NCBI GenBank assembly: GCA_035772405.1
Contig: JAYKKM010000054.1
Location: forward strand, 2,276,501 to 2,340,500
Direction: 5' to 3'
DNA: 64,000 nucleotides
Origin: Chrysogorgia sp. JL179-B06
Taxonomy: Eukaryota > Cnidaria > Anthozoa > Scleralcyonacea > Chrysogorgiidae
Shown: piece by piece, positions 1 through 12,840 of the stretch
Numbering within the stretch: the stretch's first letter is position 1
Layout of the letters: the number at the start of each line of letters is the position of its first letter
Made by a program: the position numbers and the translations under genes
The notes under the pieces: generated by a model
The model's input: the letters and a program-made list of their open reading frames with translations, nothing else
Databases searched by the model: none
What the model was told of the DNA's origin: nothing

Positions 1-599
1 GGTTGTTTTTGTCGCCGCTTTGTTATATATTTTAATTAATATATATTCAACAGCTGCAGGTACGAAAATCGTGCTATACATAGAAATATATATATTTTTT
101 TCATACTTGAGAAATATAAATTATATATTCGTCAATTCAGTGGATATAATAGAGAAATAAGAGAACTTCAATATGTCGAAAAATACTGATGAGATGGGGT
201 CGTGCAGGTGACTAGGACAGAGTGGTTATTAATGACATTACACCCAGAGGAAATGTCTTCAGGCACGTTCCGAGAGAAGGTCGTGGGGGTGGAGTGGCTT
301 TGATGTTCAAAAAACACTTGATCTAAAAATCAATTCTACTAAAAATTCAAATCATTTGACACATTGATATAATAATAATAATAATAATAATCTTTATTTC
401 TTGAGCGCCATATATATTTTATAAAACAGACATAGACTGTAACTATAGTAAAATAACTAGATGTAAATGAACTAGTCAAGAATCGTAGAGAAATGCTCAT
501 AACAGGTCATTTTAATTGATGATAAGAATAATGCACCTACTGTAACTGCAAGCGTTTTATCGATATGCTCCATTTATTCGACTATAAACAACATGTGAA
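1..599. other. non-coding stretch with AAT-type microsatellite
   Basis: No supported gene. A short ATA/AAT run near 369-391 is followed by 'ctttatttc', an arrangement also seen at the LINE 3' end near 42.75 kb. A segment near 150-180 resembles one near 16,695-16,730, so it belongs to a dispersed repeat. Confidence 0.4.
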
Positions 600-975
600 A
601 GACGCAACTCATAAATATAAATAAATGTTGGATCTGCTCATCATTCGAACCCGAGAGACATTTCTCTATAACATATCTGTATCTGATCCTGCTTTTTCTG
701 ACCACTGTGTAGTTCATTGTAAACTTCTGTTATCGAAGCCGCCCTTATAGGATCGAAGGAAAGAAATAACGTACAGAGGGCCTAAAGGGTATTGACTCAT
801 CCCGTTTCTGTAGCGACATAGTGAGTTCTGATCTACTTGGTAGTACTTGGTTGATCAGTACAACAAGATATTAGATAACCACACCCTGTCAAGAAAAAGG
901 TCGTTACTCTTCGTCCCAGGACACCTTGTTTCACTGACGAAATCTAAAAGGAAAAGGTTAAGAGAAGACGGTGGG
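600..975 (+). pseudogene. decayed LINE (non-LTR retrotransposon) endonuclease/linker fragment
   Basis: Conceptual translation near 625-760 gives the C-terminal end of an APE-type endonuclease domain (LDLLI, then SDHCVVHCKL). The next 200 bp reads like the linker that follows it in LINEs, with in-frame stops. RT is absent. It is too short and damaged to assign a clade. Confidence 0.55.
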
Positions 976-2941
976 AACGGTGATGATCTCTGGATTTAGA
1001 GTTTTGAGCTTTCGACTCGGTGCTTCGAGCCTTCGTCAGAAATGGTCGATGGTAAGTTCTTCGTCGTGATTCTTCTCGTGTTTCCGTAGTAATCGTTGTG
1101 AGCGTCTGATTGATTGGTTGTCCATGGTAATGTTTTGATTTTCGGTTGTGTCAGGATCTTCATTGTGTTTGTGTTTTTTTCAGAATTGAAAGTTAAATAT
1201 TTACCGAGATGACGGAGGGGTACTGGGGACCATTCTGATTGCATATAATTAATATAAATTTTTTTCTGATGGAAGGACAGGCGGGCGAGGGGTTATTGCG
1301 TAACGTATTTCTAGTTTAATGGTAGTTTCCAGTGTTGCGATGCCGATCGGGTTCGATCCCCACGATCGGAAAAAATTTGTAACTTTTCTTTTAATTATTT
1401 TCTTTCATTTTTTGTCTCGCTTTTTAACGGTTAGCGTTATGGTTCACGTCATTTCATGCCGGTATCGTATGAACGCAAGGCCAATCCGTAATGAATTAGT
1501 TATGGTTTCATTTCGTAGTACCGTGTGAACATAGTCTGAGAACAAACTTGGCGCTTGCGTTTGTGTTGAACTTCAGAGCACTGACTATATAATTACTTAG
1601 AAACGTTTATGAGAAAGATAAAGAACAAACCTTATAAGTTCAATATTCTTGGTTTATTGTTTCAGGACGTGAAAGTTTTGTTAAACTATCTTATGTCAGT
1701 CCACAAAATATCCAATATAAAAGCATTTACACTCGATATCCGGCGTTAAGATGAAGCCTGAGGAACATTTTCCAGTGCTTGAATTAGTATATTTTTAAGA
1801 TCCGGAAGTTGCGAAAATACAATTGGAAGACTTCCCGCGGCTGGTAAGAACCTGAATAGAAATTCTAGCACTGGAACATTTTCCTCGACAACTTCCACGT
1901 ATATTCACAAAACAATCATCTACTTTCAATATTTTAACTTGTTTTAATTATACCTTGTATGTATATGTCTATATCTTACAATCTATGTCTATTATCTATA
2001 TATTTTTAATTTATCTTGATGCAGTCTGTCAACTTTTCCATCTTCCATTTTGGTTTGTCGATAACATCTCCAGATGTCGCTACATTTAGTTATATTATTT
2101 CTTGGAAAAACGGGAAAATAACGTTTGACTAATAAATGTCAGACAATACATGCCACTGTTTTCATCCTGAAGTTTTCTCATACCTCATCAAATTATTTCC
2201 ACGAATTCATGTACAGTGCACAAATATCGATTCGATACGATTTTTCCTCCTCTCTTATTCTTCATAAACAACATATAAGCTTAGCTTTAAATATTTTATC
2301 AGTTAATTACAAGACTATATACCATTATTTCTTAGTTTTATACTTGTTCACTAAGTTCATTCGTGTTAATTCAGATATATATTTGTCTTTGACATGGCCA
2401 CGAGCGTTATTTGGTAAAACCAAATAATTTTTTGGCCAACAATAATGCTAAATAATAGCGATCATTATGTTCCCTGTTCCGTAATCCCCTGATGGAAAAT
2501 TCACTCATGATTGGCTAACAACCATAGGAGGGGGAGGGCTTACGGGCGAAATTTTGCAAGGGGGCTGAACATAACTTGCGCGAATGAAATATGACGTCAT
2601 ATGATGTCATAAATATGACGTCAATTCGCGAGATAATTTATTTAATACATAACCCCTGAAGAACACAGATTTCCATTGTTATTCCTTAACAAAATAAGTT
2701 AGAAACAAGAACATTTTAAATTAATCACAGTAATCTCGAGAAGTATTGTTGTATAATATTATTTATTATATAATAGTCAGTGTTTTATTGATGGTTCCGC
2801 CACTAATAAAACTGATTATCACACATGTGCGATTATTTATGGTAATCACACATGTGTTGATTATCGTGTTTTAAAATGTTTGTAAAATCGCATTACACTC
2901 TTGTGCTCTATTTTTGTTGATTATATAATAAACAGAAAAAT
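976..2941. other. no supported gene
   Basis: Only short open frames without recognisable domains. There are AT-rich tracts and a CRE-like short repeat 'atgacgtcat' near 2590-2625. I see no coherent exon with splice borders here. Confidence 0.4.
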
Positions 2942-3072
2942 ACATGGATGCTTGGAAATATGAAATTTATTTCTCGTGTTGACAAGGATATCTCACTCGT
3001 TCGCTGTGCTCACTCGTTCGATATCCTGGTCAATACTGGAAATAAATTTCATATTTCTGCACACCATGCATT
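2942..3072. repeat. palindromic element, about 130 bp
   Basis: The left arm (from about 2953, 'gaaatatgaaatttatttc') is repeated inverted at 3039-3057. The centre is a GC-richer 'tcgctgtgctcactcgttcg' loop between two 'gatatc' arms. Similar hairpins with a GC-rich loop occur near 13.2, 40.0, 41.4, 46.8, 48.1 and 49.1 kb. Confidence 0.7.
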
Positions 3073-3756
3073 ATTCTCTATATAATCCACATTCATTCAA
3101 TCGTTTAAAATTAAAAACGATTTTTCTTTAGCTGCCTGGGAAATGTCAAGGAGAAAAACGTCGGCGAAAATGGCTGAGACAAAATGCCCTGGGTACGAGG
3201 TTTCCTGCAATTTGAATGTCGTCAGTGCGCTACCAGTAAGGCAAATTTTGATAAATATTTTAATCCAAATATCGTTATCTCGATCACTATATCTGTATCA
3301 CACCCATGAACACTTTTTACTGCAGCCATTTGCATTGTTTTGTTTCTCCGACCTAGAGAGTTCAAAAGCCTGAGCGCGAACATTCTGTCCCACCAAGACT
3401 TCTATACAATGCAACCGAACGCGATACGGAGTGGGTACGGCAGTTTACGCAGACTGAAACATTATGTTTCTGAACATAGCTAAAATGAGCTGATGGTGAC
3501 TCATTTATCTTCCCATATATCGCTAAAAAACAGTAGGTTTGTGAATTTGTTTCCCGTTTCTAGACAGTTTTGAAAAATCGAGAAATTGCATGAAGTTTCT
3601 GGAGCTAGACTCCCATAATAATCTCGAGGGTTGGGATGTCTGTGTCGTACTTAGTGTTCACAAATTAATTGGGAATCAAAGGACCACCATGCAAGCTAAA
3701 TCTTCTGAGAAAAACTAGATACGTTATTCACCAAATATAGTCGGTCCGTGCAGTAG

Positions 3757-4030
3757 TGCGGAGAGGGAGGGTGAGCACGCCATTTATCCCGGTCAGCGGC
3801 ATATATTACGATAATATAATATACATCATAGAACTGCATGCTAACCCAAAACAACTTAGATCCTAATCCTAACCTCCCGCCCAATGGGTTTTCTAACCCT
3901 AACCCCTGCGACACAGGAAAGCTAAATAAAAATCCTATTACTAACCTTAATACTAATAAAAGGATCGTCCAGAAGACGACTGTTTGCCGCTGACCAGGAT
4001 AAATGGCGTGCTCACCCTCCCTCTCCGCCC
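3757..4030. repeat. MITE with about 44-bp terminal inverted repeats
   Basis: The arm at 3757-3801 is repeated inverted at 3987-4030 with one visible mismatch. The interior contains degenerate telomere-like text (ctaaccctaacccc near 3890) and a 'gatcgtccagaagacgactg' motif. That motif recurs at 54.46 and 59.49 kb, so this is one copy of a dispersed family. Confidence 0.7.
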
Positions 4031-4079
4031 GTGGTGTAACATTTTCGTCTATAAATGCGGAACAAAGATTGCACGTTCA

Positions 4080-4350
4080 GTCAACCTCTTAGATACACTT
4101 CTGCATAACGCACACTACTGCATCCTACTGAGTGCAGTATAGAGTGAATCAAGGTGTAATTGAGTGTATTAGGATGTAGTATAGAGTGGATTAATTAAGG
4201 TGGAGTAGAGTGTAGTAGAGTGCATTAGGGCGCATGTGTTTTGGGGGTGTAGTAGAGTGCATTAGTGTGGATCGAGCTGTAAAGTGTAGCGGAGTGCAGT
4301 ACTTTAGCCTCTACTAGTCTACTACACCATAATGCACTCTACTACACCCT
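4080..4350. repeat. degenerate satellite-like repeat
   Basis: Repeated variants of 'gtgtagtagagtgcattag' in both orientations. The same text (accctaatgcactccacta) appears at 5290-5335, beside the gypsy-1 LTR, so gypsy-1 probably inserted into this repeat. Confidence 0.5.
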
Positions 4351-4812
4351 ACAGGGCATTTTTTAATACCATATACTGGTGGGGCATTTGCCCGAGTGGG
4401 CCCTTTCCACTGCCCCACCACTGAAGGGAAAAAAGGGCCTGCTGCCCCAGTGCCCTGGCTTAGAAACTCAGTGAATCTTGCAAAATTGAAAAGAAAATAA
4501 GCAATAGTTAACTCATGCAATCAATTTCAAAGCAATTATATGTCAAGATTTTCTTTTTAATTGGCACTGACTTCGCAAAAGGCGTTGTGCTTCTTTGAGC
4601 TATTCATCAACTTGCAACTTCCAGGTGGCATCATGATTATTGTAAAGATGCAAAGCTATTGATTCCTGCTGTATGCCCAGATGTTGTTAGCTGATTAATA
4701 GGTCTGTGTTTAGTGTTAGCAAATGAATAGCTGTGTAATATTTATTGGAACACTGCCACTGCTTGTTCTCTATGTTCAACAAAATTACACTCTATGCTCA
4801 GTGGGTGTTTTC

Positions 4813-4880
4813 TTTTCAATTTTGACGTCATTGAGTGCTTGTCTTTTATTCCTAACACTCAATGACGTCAAAATTGAAAA
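4813..4880. repeat. short perfect inverted repeat
   Basis: A 25-bp arm containing 'caattttgacgtcattgag' (4813-4837) is repeated inverted at 4856-4880 around an 18-bp loop. It holds a CRE-like TGACGTCA core. It is probably a small hairpin element rather than a gene part. Confidence 0.6.
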
Positions 4881-5335
4881 TAAATTCCTGCTGTACATCA
4901 ATCTTAAGCCGTCGAGCAAACTCGAAAATGGCGGCGTCCAGAAGCATAAAATACGAGAATGAAAACGTTATTTCTCGAGTACAAGAGCAGATATCGTAAA
5001 ACTATTAACATTTCTAAACATTATACTTAAAGGCCTTTTATTTAGAAGTAATTTTTTTTTGACTAGAGTTCCCTTTAATTCTGATCAGATGTGTTCGCAA
5101 ATACGCAAAGTGACACAACATTAATCCCTTCCCAGTCATAATTAAACATCCTATCAGGCTATCACGGTATCACCATACCTTAGAGAGAAATCTTGTCTAA
5201 AGTATTCTGTGCTAACAGCTGTCAGGGCGGGGCAACGGCCAACGGGGCCCTTTTGCACATTTGCCCCACCACTGAAAAATCCTTAAAATTAAATGCCTAC
5301 ACCCTAATGCACTCCACTATGCCCTAATGTACTCT

Positions 5336-5533
5336 TGTAATATCGTTTATTGATACTTTATTAGACTGTAACTATATACTGTAACTATACTGTAACTATA
5401 CTGTAACTATACTGTAATTATACTGTAACTATACTGTAACTATACTGTAACTATACGGTAACTATAATCTCAACATCTCGTGTTCCTGTCACATGATTGT
5501 GATGATTGACATGTTCCTTATTAGGATATGACA
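5336..5533 (-). repeat. 3' LTR of gypsy-1
   Basis: Read on the - strand, the LTR starts TGTCATATCC directly after a purine-rich tract (GGGAAGGGA, 5534-5542). It ends ...GATATTACA at 5336, giving TG...CA termini and about 198 bp. It contains AATAAA-like text near its 3' end. I found no matching 5' LTR on the far side of the element. Confidence 0.65.
5375..5466. repeat. 11-bp tandem repeat inside the LTR
   Basis: About eight copies of 'ctgtaactata' with rare substitutions (one aattata, one cggtaac). They lie within the gypsy-1 LTR. Confidence 0.85.
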
Positions 5534-5772
5534 TCCCTTCCCAAATAATACTAAAACTAATTTATATATCTATTTACTTTACTTGTTAATTTACTTAGCT
5601 TTGATTGTTCAGCTTTACTATTTAACAGTTCATTTTTTAACTTTCTTCTTGGTATAGTTCAATTTCTTATTTAGTCTTTCTGATCTTCGGAGGGGAACCA
5701 TCATTGGTGGGAATTTGGGTCTCTACATGTTGTATTGGTTGTTATTGTGATACGGTTTGTGGTGGAGGTAGG

Positions 5773-8309
5773 TTAGGTTTCTCCTCTGCATGGAAGTTCT
5801 GCGTCTTCTTCGTCAGTACTTGCTTCTTCTTTTTCATCATTGCTTGCTTCTTCTTCCTCTGGTTTCAGAAATTTCTTAACATGAGATGAGTTTCGACGGC
5901 AAGTGTTACCACTGTTATCTTTCATGATGATTTGAGAGCCGTTGACTTGAATAATTTCGAGAGGGTCAGGTCTGAATGTGGTGGAATATTTGTTCTTATG
6001 CTTCTGTTGCAAAAGTACAAAATGTCCTGGCTTTAGATCGTTTTCCTTCGATTTCCTAGCTCCTTGTGTCTGCATACTGCTTGTATTTCTCTTTAGTTGC
6101 ACCATCAGTTTCTCGTAGCTCGGTGTCATCTGGTTTATCATTCACAATTATCGAGTTACAATACGTAACTCTCTTTTCATCAGGAGTTTCGCAGGAGTCT
6201 CTTTAGTAACTTGATGTGGTGTTGTCCTGTAGTTTCGTAGCATCGTTGGCAATGTGGAACGCCAGTCTTTGTTGGCTGCTCTAGATGTTAATAGCTACAT
6301 GCTTCAGAAGGACTTGGTTAAATCGTTCTACCTGGCCGTTGGCTTGAGGCCAGTATTCGGTAACGGTGTTCAGTTTTACTCCCCAGGACTTGAGTGTTCT
6401 GCGGAATTCTTGGGATATGAAATATGATGCGTTGTCAGACTTTATCTCTTCGGGATAACCATGCGTTGCGAAAACTGAATTGAGCCATTGAAGTATAGCT
6501 GCTGATGTTACGGATTTCAAGATTTTAACTTCCGGCCACCTTGAGCAGTAATCTGTTAGAACAACTACATCAATTGCGAGATGGGTCCAACAGGCATCTG
6601 GTAGTTTGGTGGGACGTACAGGTTCAGGTCGTTCAGGTTTCCCAGTGATTTGGCATGGATGGCAGGTCTTGATGTGGTCTTCTACGTCTTTATCCATCTT
6701 AGGCCACCATAATTTGGAACGTATGCGTTGCTTACATCTTGTTATACCTGCGTGATCTTCATGTGAAAGGGCAACTGCTCGTGGTCGGAGTTTAACAGGT
6801 AGGACAATTCGATTTCCTCGTAAAACAATGTCCTCTGTTATACACAACTCGTCTCCAATCCGACTTGTAACTTTGAGGGAGATTGTAACTTTGGTTGTTG
6901 ATAATACATTCTCTGATTTGGATCAACTCTGGATCACGCTTAGCTGCTTCTCTGATTTCTTCTGTGGACATAGCTACTGGAGTGTTTTGTTCTGCCAAGT
7001 AATGGACAAAGCGGTCTCCACATGCCTCCATGTTACTCCCTGGTGTCTTGGTTGGGAGTCGAGAAAGGGGATCTGCTAGATTCTGTGCTCCTGGCCGGTA
7101 TATGACATCGAAATCATACTCCTGTAGTCGTAGAAGCCATCTCTCGATTCTGGCTGGTGGAGGCTTTCCGTGAGTTGTCAACTTTGGCTTGAAGATGAGT
7201 TCGAGAGGGCGATGGTCTGTTTCCAACTCGAATCGTCTTCCATAAAGGTACAGGTGGAAATGCTCACAACCGAAGACAATAGCCAGTGCTTCTTTCTCGA
7301 TGTGCCCATATTTAATTTCGGTTTCTGTAAGTGATCGGCTTCCATAAGCAACTGGTCGGTACTCCAATGAATCTGGCTGTTGTTGTATAGTAAGACAGCT
7401 CCAAGTGCCCATGGTGATGCATCTACTACCAATCGTGTGGGCACTGAGAGATTGTAGTGTGCGAGGACTGGTGCACTTGAGAGGGAACTGAACTGTAATC
7501 TGGAATGTATCTAGAACAATAGTTCACAAGTCCTAAGAAGGATCGTACTTCCGCTGCTGACTTGGGTTTCGGTGCGCTGGCCACAGCTTCTACCTTCTTC
7601 TTGTCGGGTTGTATTCCCTTCTCACAGACTACACTGTATGTGACCAAATACATTGATTTGCAGCACTGCAAATGAACATTTGGGTAATTTCAGAGTGATT
7701 CCGTTTTCTTCAAGTGTTCCGAGAAGCTTGTCTAGCTGCTTGAGATGCTCTTTCTTGTTCTTCGACCATAACCATATGTTGTCGGATATATTCTGGCAGT
7801 TGGGTACTTCTTTGATTAACTGATTGATTGCTTCATGAAAATAATCTCCAGACGGACAGGCACCCATTATCAATCGTTTAAATCGGTGTGGACCGTCATC
7901 GGGCGTTGGGAAAGCGGTGATATAGCGTGACTCTTCTGCCAGTGTGATCTGCAGGTATCCTTGGGAGAGGTCCACTTCTGTGAATATCGTTGATCCCTCC
8001 ATTTTATGTAGGATGTCGTCAACTGTATAGGCATCTGAACACGACGGCGTACCAATGCTTGAAATTCGCATGTTAAGTACCAGGCGAACATTTCCCCCTT
8101 TCTTGGGTATTGCGATGAGCGGTGAGAGCCAAGGCGTTGCTCCTTCTGCTTTCTCTATTATGCCTTGTTCTTTCATTTCGCGTAGCTTTTGATTGACTTG
8201 CGCTTTCACGCTGTGTGGTACACGTTGAGCGACTGGTTGGACGTTTGGATTGATTTCCAATTTGACTTCTTTGCCTTTGAGATTGCCCATTCCTTCAAAT
8301 ACTTTCTTG
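5773..8309 (-). pseudogene. gypsy-1 pol remnant: RT, RNase H, integrase
   Basis: Three to four frame segments are needed. RT is at about 7622-8309, and the usual YxDD-type box reads ISDN, so a catalytic Asp is lost. RNase H lies at 6792-7412 with its usual TDH motif. Integrase is at 6281-6847, with HHCC remnants, Asp boxes (AIDVV, SDNASYF) and VERFN, but with an internal deletion just after the first Asp. A linker/C-terminal piece follows at 5773-6141. The upstream half of the RT/protease region resumes at 12,841 beyond gypsy-2. Confidence 0.8.
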
Positions 8310-8481
8310 TGTAATATATCGTACAACAGCTACGATAATCAATGATTTAATCAAACTACGTTATAAGACACCGTTCACAGTACTCAAAAACCACATCTTC
8401 GCCTGTGTTCCCTGTAACCCTATATCCCCTTACACCCGACCCCTGGTATTGTTATTAGCTTTAATTCGCATATCCTACATT
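8310..8481 (-). repeat. 3' LTR of gypsy-2
   Basis: Starts TGTAATATATCG and ends ATATCCTACA in window orientation. About 100 bp match 12,738-12,830 with a few substitutions. A purine-rich tract on the - strand (8482-8495, read AAGGGGAGGG) borders it, as expected for the polypurine tract. Confidence 0.8.
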
Positions 8482-8617
8482 ACCCTCCCCTTAAGCGAGA
8501 GCGTCCTCGATCTCAATTTCGTCCAAATTAAAGTCTTCGTAGCGGTCAACCGTGTTCGTAGTTTCCGCTTGCTGCTGGATTACCGCTGGTTCGTCGTGTC
8601 GTTGCTCCTGGACCGCA

Positions 8618-11600
8618 TCACTTTCTATTTACGCGGCTGGTTTGGTCTTCCTGATGGTGGTTCTGGACACGTTTCAGTCGGTTGCGATGTACGCATGCCG
8701 TCCTTCCCTTTCCTGTTTGTGGTCTGATCATGTAGTTTACACTCCCTTGCCGATAGAGTACGATAAACGGACCTGTCCAGGGCTTATGGAATTTCCTGCT
8801 CCGGCCTTTCGGTACTGCAGTGCTGTGCAACCACACAATCTCACCATAATTCAGTGGTTTTGTTTGCGTAACGCCATTACGCTCGTCGTACTTCTGTTTC
8901 TGCTGGCTCTGTGCTTTCTTGATATTCTCCGCCATTGTTGCATGGACTTCTTTGAGAGTGTGCTCCAGCTCATCACAATAATTAGAGATCAGCTTGGTTT
9001 CGCGCTCGCCATGGTTGCCCAATAACACAAGTGGCGAGGAAGCTTCTCGCCCATAAACTGCTTTAAAGGGGGACACATGCGTTGAGGAATGAACACTGGA
9101 GCGATAGGCAAATAAAGCCAAGGGTAGATGTAAATCCCAGTCGTTGTGGTCACTGTTGACATACGATGAAATAATTGCTTTGAGAGTCCGATTAAATCTT
9201 TCAACTTGGCCGTCGGTCTGGGGATGGTATGCAGATGTTCGTAGCTTATGAACGCCCAATAATATGAATACATGTACCTCTTTCATGAGCTCCGACTCAA
9301 AGTTTCGCCCTTGATCAGTGAGCAGCTTCGCTGGAACACCGTGTCGAGCGACCACGTTGTCCACAAATGCACGAGCTACTGTCTCTGCCTTCTGGTCCAC
9401 CATCGGAGCCGCTTCGACCCACTTTGTAAAGTGATCACTCATTACCAAGACATACTGGTGCCCTCGTGCTGTCATCGGGAGCGGTCCTACGATGTCCATT
9501 GCCCACATCTCCATTGATTCAGAAACTCTGATATTTTCCATCGGGGCTAGATGAGATGCTGACGGGGGTTTCCGCTGACTGCATACAGCACACTCTGCAA
9601 CCCATAACTGCACTTTGGTTGCCATTCCTGGCCAGTAGTACCAAGGGTGCAATCTCTCAAGACAGCGATTAATGCCCATGTGGCCAGAGCTCGGGTCGTT
9701 GTGGGATAATCTCAGTGGTCCGCACGCATTTTTCGAGGGACTACTAAGACGAGGCCATCCTTCCCACCACTTGTTGCAACTCGTCGATATAACACTCCCT
9801 CCACGATTTCCAACTGTTTCCATAATTGTCGATAACGACGAAGTTCGCTATTATCGGTTCAATCATTTGGTGGTTCTTGTTGCTCAGTGGTTGTCAGTGG
9901 TGCCTGAAATGGCGGGGTCTTCCTGTTGAGACTGACGGATTTCCTCCGCAACGCCGGTGACTACAGTCTCGTCCTGTGCATTAATGTGGTGAGGAGCAGT
10001 ATTTTGTAGGGGAAACCGTGAAAGGGCGTCGGCGTTACTATTCTCACAACCAGGTCGGTGTGCGATGTCAAAGTCATATTCTTGCAGTGACAGGATCCAC
10101 CGCGCCAAACGGCCTTTAGGCTCACGTAGTCCCTGTAGCCACGTTAAACTTTGATGATCAGTTACCACATGAAATTTTTTTCCCAGCAGGTATGGCCTCC
10201 AGTAGTGAATGGCCCACACAATGGCCAAACATTCTTTTTCTGTCGTGCAGTAGTTCTTCTCGGCCGATGTCAACGATCGACTAGCATAGGAAACCGCGTG
10301 TTCCATGGATCCGGGACGTTGTGACAGCACTGCCCCTAAGCCTGCGTCACTCGCATCGGTATATACGGTGAACGGGACTGTAAAATTTGGCAAAGAAAGG
10401 ATGGGTGCAGTAGATAATCTGTTCTTGAGCTCCGTGAAGGCTGCCTCTGCCGATGGTGTCCAACAAAATGCCCGACCCCCTTTCGTTAGTTCGTGCAGAG
10501 GAGCTGCTATATCAGCGAAGTTACGAACATACCTGCGATAATACGATGCCATTCCAACAAATGCTCTTACATCGGACAAGGAAGAGGGAGTTGGGAAATC
10601 CCGTACCGCTTCTACTTTCTCTGTATTTGGGCGGATGCCAGTCGCGGAGACATTGTGGCCCAGGAACTGTACTGACTCTTTTCCAAACTGACATTTTGAC
10701 CTTTTGATCTTCAGCCTCGCCTCTTGGATGCGGTGAAGGATTTTCTCCAAGATATTCTGGTGTTCATCCCAATTATCTGCAAAAATGATGATGTCATCGA
10801 CGAATACCATGCAGCCATCGATCCCGTGTAGAAGTCTTGTCATCATACGCTGAAAGGTTGCTGGGGCATTCGTCAGGCCAAAGGGCATAACTGTAAACTC
10901 GTAATGGTTGGAACCGACAGAGAATGCTGTCTTCGCGATATCTTCTTCTCTCAGAGGCACCTGCCAGTACCCCGAAGCTAAATCTAACGTGGTGTTAAGT
11001 AGCGAGCACCCCCGTGTTTGTCGAGTATCACATCTACTCGTGGCATCGGATATGCATCCTTTCTCGTGACTGCGTTTAGGCGTCGGAAATCGACGCAAAA
11101 TCGATAATCACAGTCCTTTTTAGGGGCCAATACGATTGGCGATGACCACGGACTGTTAGTCGGCCTAATGAGGCCTCGAGCAAACATCTCTTGTACTTGC
11201 TGTTCCACCACTTTGTTTAAATGAACAGGAATCCTGTATTGGCCGTTGTTTAACTGCTCTATTATCCCCAGTATCAATGGAATGTTCAGCGTCACTGGTT
11301 CTTCCCAAAGGATCATCCAGTCCATTTAAAAATACTTCTGAATATTGTTCCAACAGAACAGTTAATTTGTTAATCGTTGGTGCTGCTGCTTCAATTAACA
11401 ATGGCGTCTCTCCGGTATTCCATGACAATCTCTTATGTCTCACATCTACGACCATCCCCATTGTTTTCAAGAAATCAGCTCCAAGAATGCACTGATTTTC
11501 TATGTCTACTACCACGAATGTATGGACGACGTTCAGACTGCCTATTCGTAAAGGAATATCCGTCATTCCAATCACGTGAAGACTCTGGCCACCCACTCCT

Positions 11601-11770
11601 CGCGCTCTCAGCTTGCATGTTGTTATTGGTCCACGGACAATATCTTTGTTTACCAGCGACACACTTGCTCCAGTATCGACGAGGCATCGTCGTTGATGGT
11701 TCACACAGCGTGGCTTTAATGAAAATTGCTGTTGGTGAAACACTATGGATAGATATGGCACGGTCTTCAT
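8618..11770 (-). pseudogene. gypsy-2 pol: protease, RT, RNase H, integrase
   Basis: Protease with LVDTGAS near 11,670. RT spans about 10,350-11,325; the segment around 11,000-11,300 is in another frame, so two compensating frameshifts flank it. RT boxes are present (FCVDFRRLN, MPFGLTNAP, FVDDI). RNase H (TDASD, TDHQSL) is at about 9950-10,400. A stop near 9884 separates it from integrase (8618-9823), which has the HHCC zinc motif, the DDE residues (AMDIVG, TDQGRNF, VERFN) and a C-terminal SH3-like region. The stops and shifts suggest recent inactivation. Confidence 0.85.
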
Positions 11771-11785
11771 GGGCTGACTCCTGGC

Positions 11786-12712
11786 CTAGTAGCGGGCCAG
11801 CCCTCGGTAGTTTTCCGGATTCGGTTGTTGTGGAGACTGGAAACGATGCTGGCAGTCTCGAGCGAAATGATCCGGTTGGCCACAGACGAAACAGTAGTTT
11901 GCATTTCGACGTTGCCCGCGGCCACGGCCATTTTTTGGCTTGCTTTGGTGACATTCGCTCGCGATGTGGCCCAATCGACCGCAGTTGTAACACTCGCCTT
12001 GTCTTCCTCGGCGGGGGTTCTCCGTCCTTACTGCTGTCACTTCTGCCACTGCGTTCACTGATTTTGAAAGCTGGTCGACCTTCTCGGTAAGGGCTTGGAC
12101 ATTTTCTTTCAGCTGGCTAATCACAGTGGACTCCCTGTTGGATATTTGTGGTGTTTGAACCATCGTCTGGTTTACGTTAGGATCGGTGTTCGGTGATGAC
12201 AGCTCCGGTGTCAAATCAAGCTGTTGGGCTATTCTCACCGTCTCCTCGTATGTCAGAGTTGGCCTCTGCAACAATTCTCTTTTTAGCGCCGCAGGAGATC
12301 CTTCAATGAACTGCTGTTTGAGAAGGGTATCTCTTTCGTCGTTCCCGATGTTGGTCATCGCTCGGCTAAGCAGTGTTTCCAAACCATAGGCGAAAACTTG
12401 GATATCCTCTCCGGGTCTTCGCGCGCGTCGACGGAACTCCATCATAGCAATATGTCTGCTTGTCGCGTCGCCACCGAAGACTTATTTGATCGTTTCTGTT
12501 AAGGCTTTATAGCTTTCTTTTTTGTCCTCTGCAAGACGCTCCAACACGGCAAAAGCTTTTCCCGATAGCAGCGTCGGTAAACGCCTCAACATCGCATCCT
12601 CCTTCCATGCGTTCGCTGTTGAACATAATTCGAACTTGCGCAACCAAAGTGCGAAGTCACCGTCCGAGAAGACTTCTGGAATAGCGTGGAGGCTTGCTTT
12701 TGTTGTAGTCAT
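11786..12712 (-). pseudogene. gypsy-2 gag with one in-frame stop
   Basis: Start chosen at the ATG at 12,712 (MTTTKAS), just inside the primer-binding region. A TAA near 12,482 interrupts an otherwise continuous frame. The C-terminal part has two CCHC zinc knuckles (CYNCGRLGHIASEC and CFVCGQPDHFARDC) typical of retroelement nucleocapsid. It ends with TAG at 11,786, and the same frame continues into protease 16 bp later. Gag would package element RNA into cytoplasmic particles. Confidence 0.8.
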
Positions 12713-12737
12713 CCTGGTCACGGCAGTCGGCACCAAA

Positions 12738-12840
12738 TGTAATATATCGTACAACAGCTACGATAATCAATGCTTTAATCAAACTACGTTATAAGACACC
12801 GTTCACAATACTCAAAAACCACATCTTCGCCTCGACCCCT
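12738..12840 (-). repeat. 5' LTR of gypsy-2, internally deleted and truncated
   Basis: Matches the 3' LTR from TGTAATATATCG to 'cttcgcc', skips about 33 bp, resumes for 'cgacccctgg' and then passes into gypsy-1 sequence. The outer end is missing, so no target duplication can be read. The adjacent - strand text TTTGGTGCCGACTGCC (12,737 downward) is in the position of the primer-binding site. Confidence 0.7.

Larger units (their letters stand above)
8310..12840 (-). mobile_element. gypsy-2: nearly complete Ty3/gypsy retrotransposon nested in gypsy-1
   Basis: 3' LTR (8310-8481), polypurine tract, pol, gag, primer-binding region and a deleted 5' LTR (12,738-12,840) are in standard order on the - strand. 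It sits between the protease and RT parts of gypsy-1, so it inserted later. Few inactivating changes are visible: one stop in gag and two compensating frameshifts at the pro/RT border. Catalytic residues of RT (FVDD) and integrase (AMD, TDQ, VERFN) are intact. Confidence 0.85.

Noticed and set aside
1319..2427. Two + strand open frames of 69 and 100 aa
   Set aside because: AT-rich sequence with no domain, no splice context and no neighbours to support a gene.
3870..3910. Telomere repeat (ccctaaccc)
   Set aside because: Only a few degenerate units, inside a MITE whose relatives occur elsewhere in the window; not a chromosome end.
4370..5290. Inverted 'tggtggggcatttgcc' sequences as ends of one element
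   Set aside because: Only about 20 bp match with poor borders and no target duplication; too weak to call.
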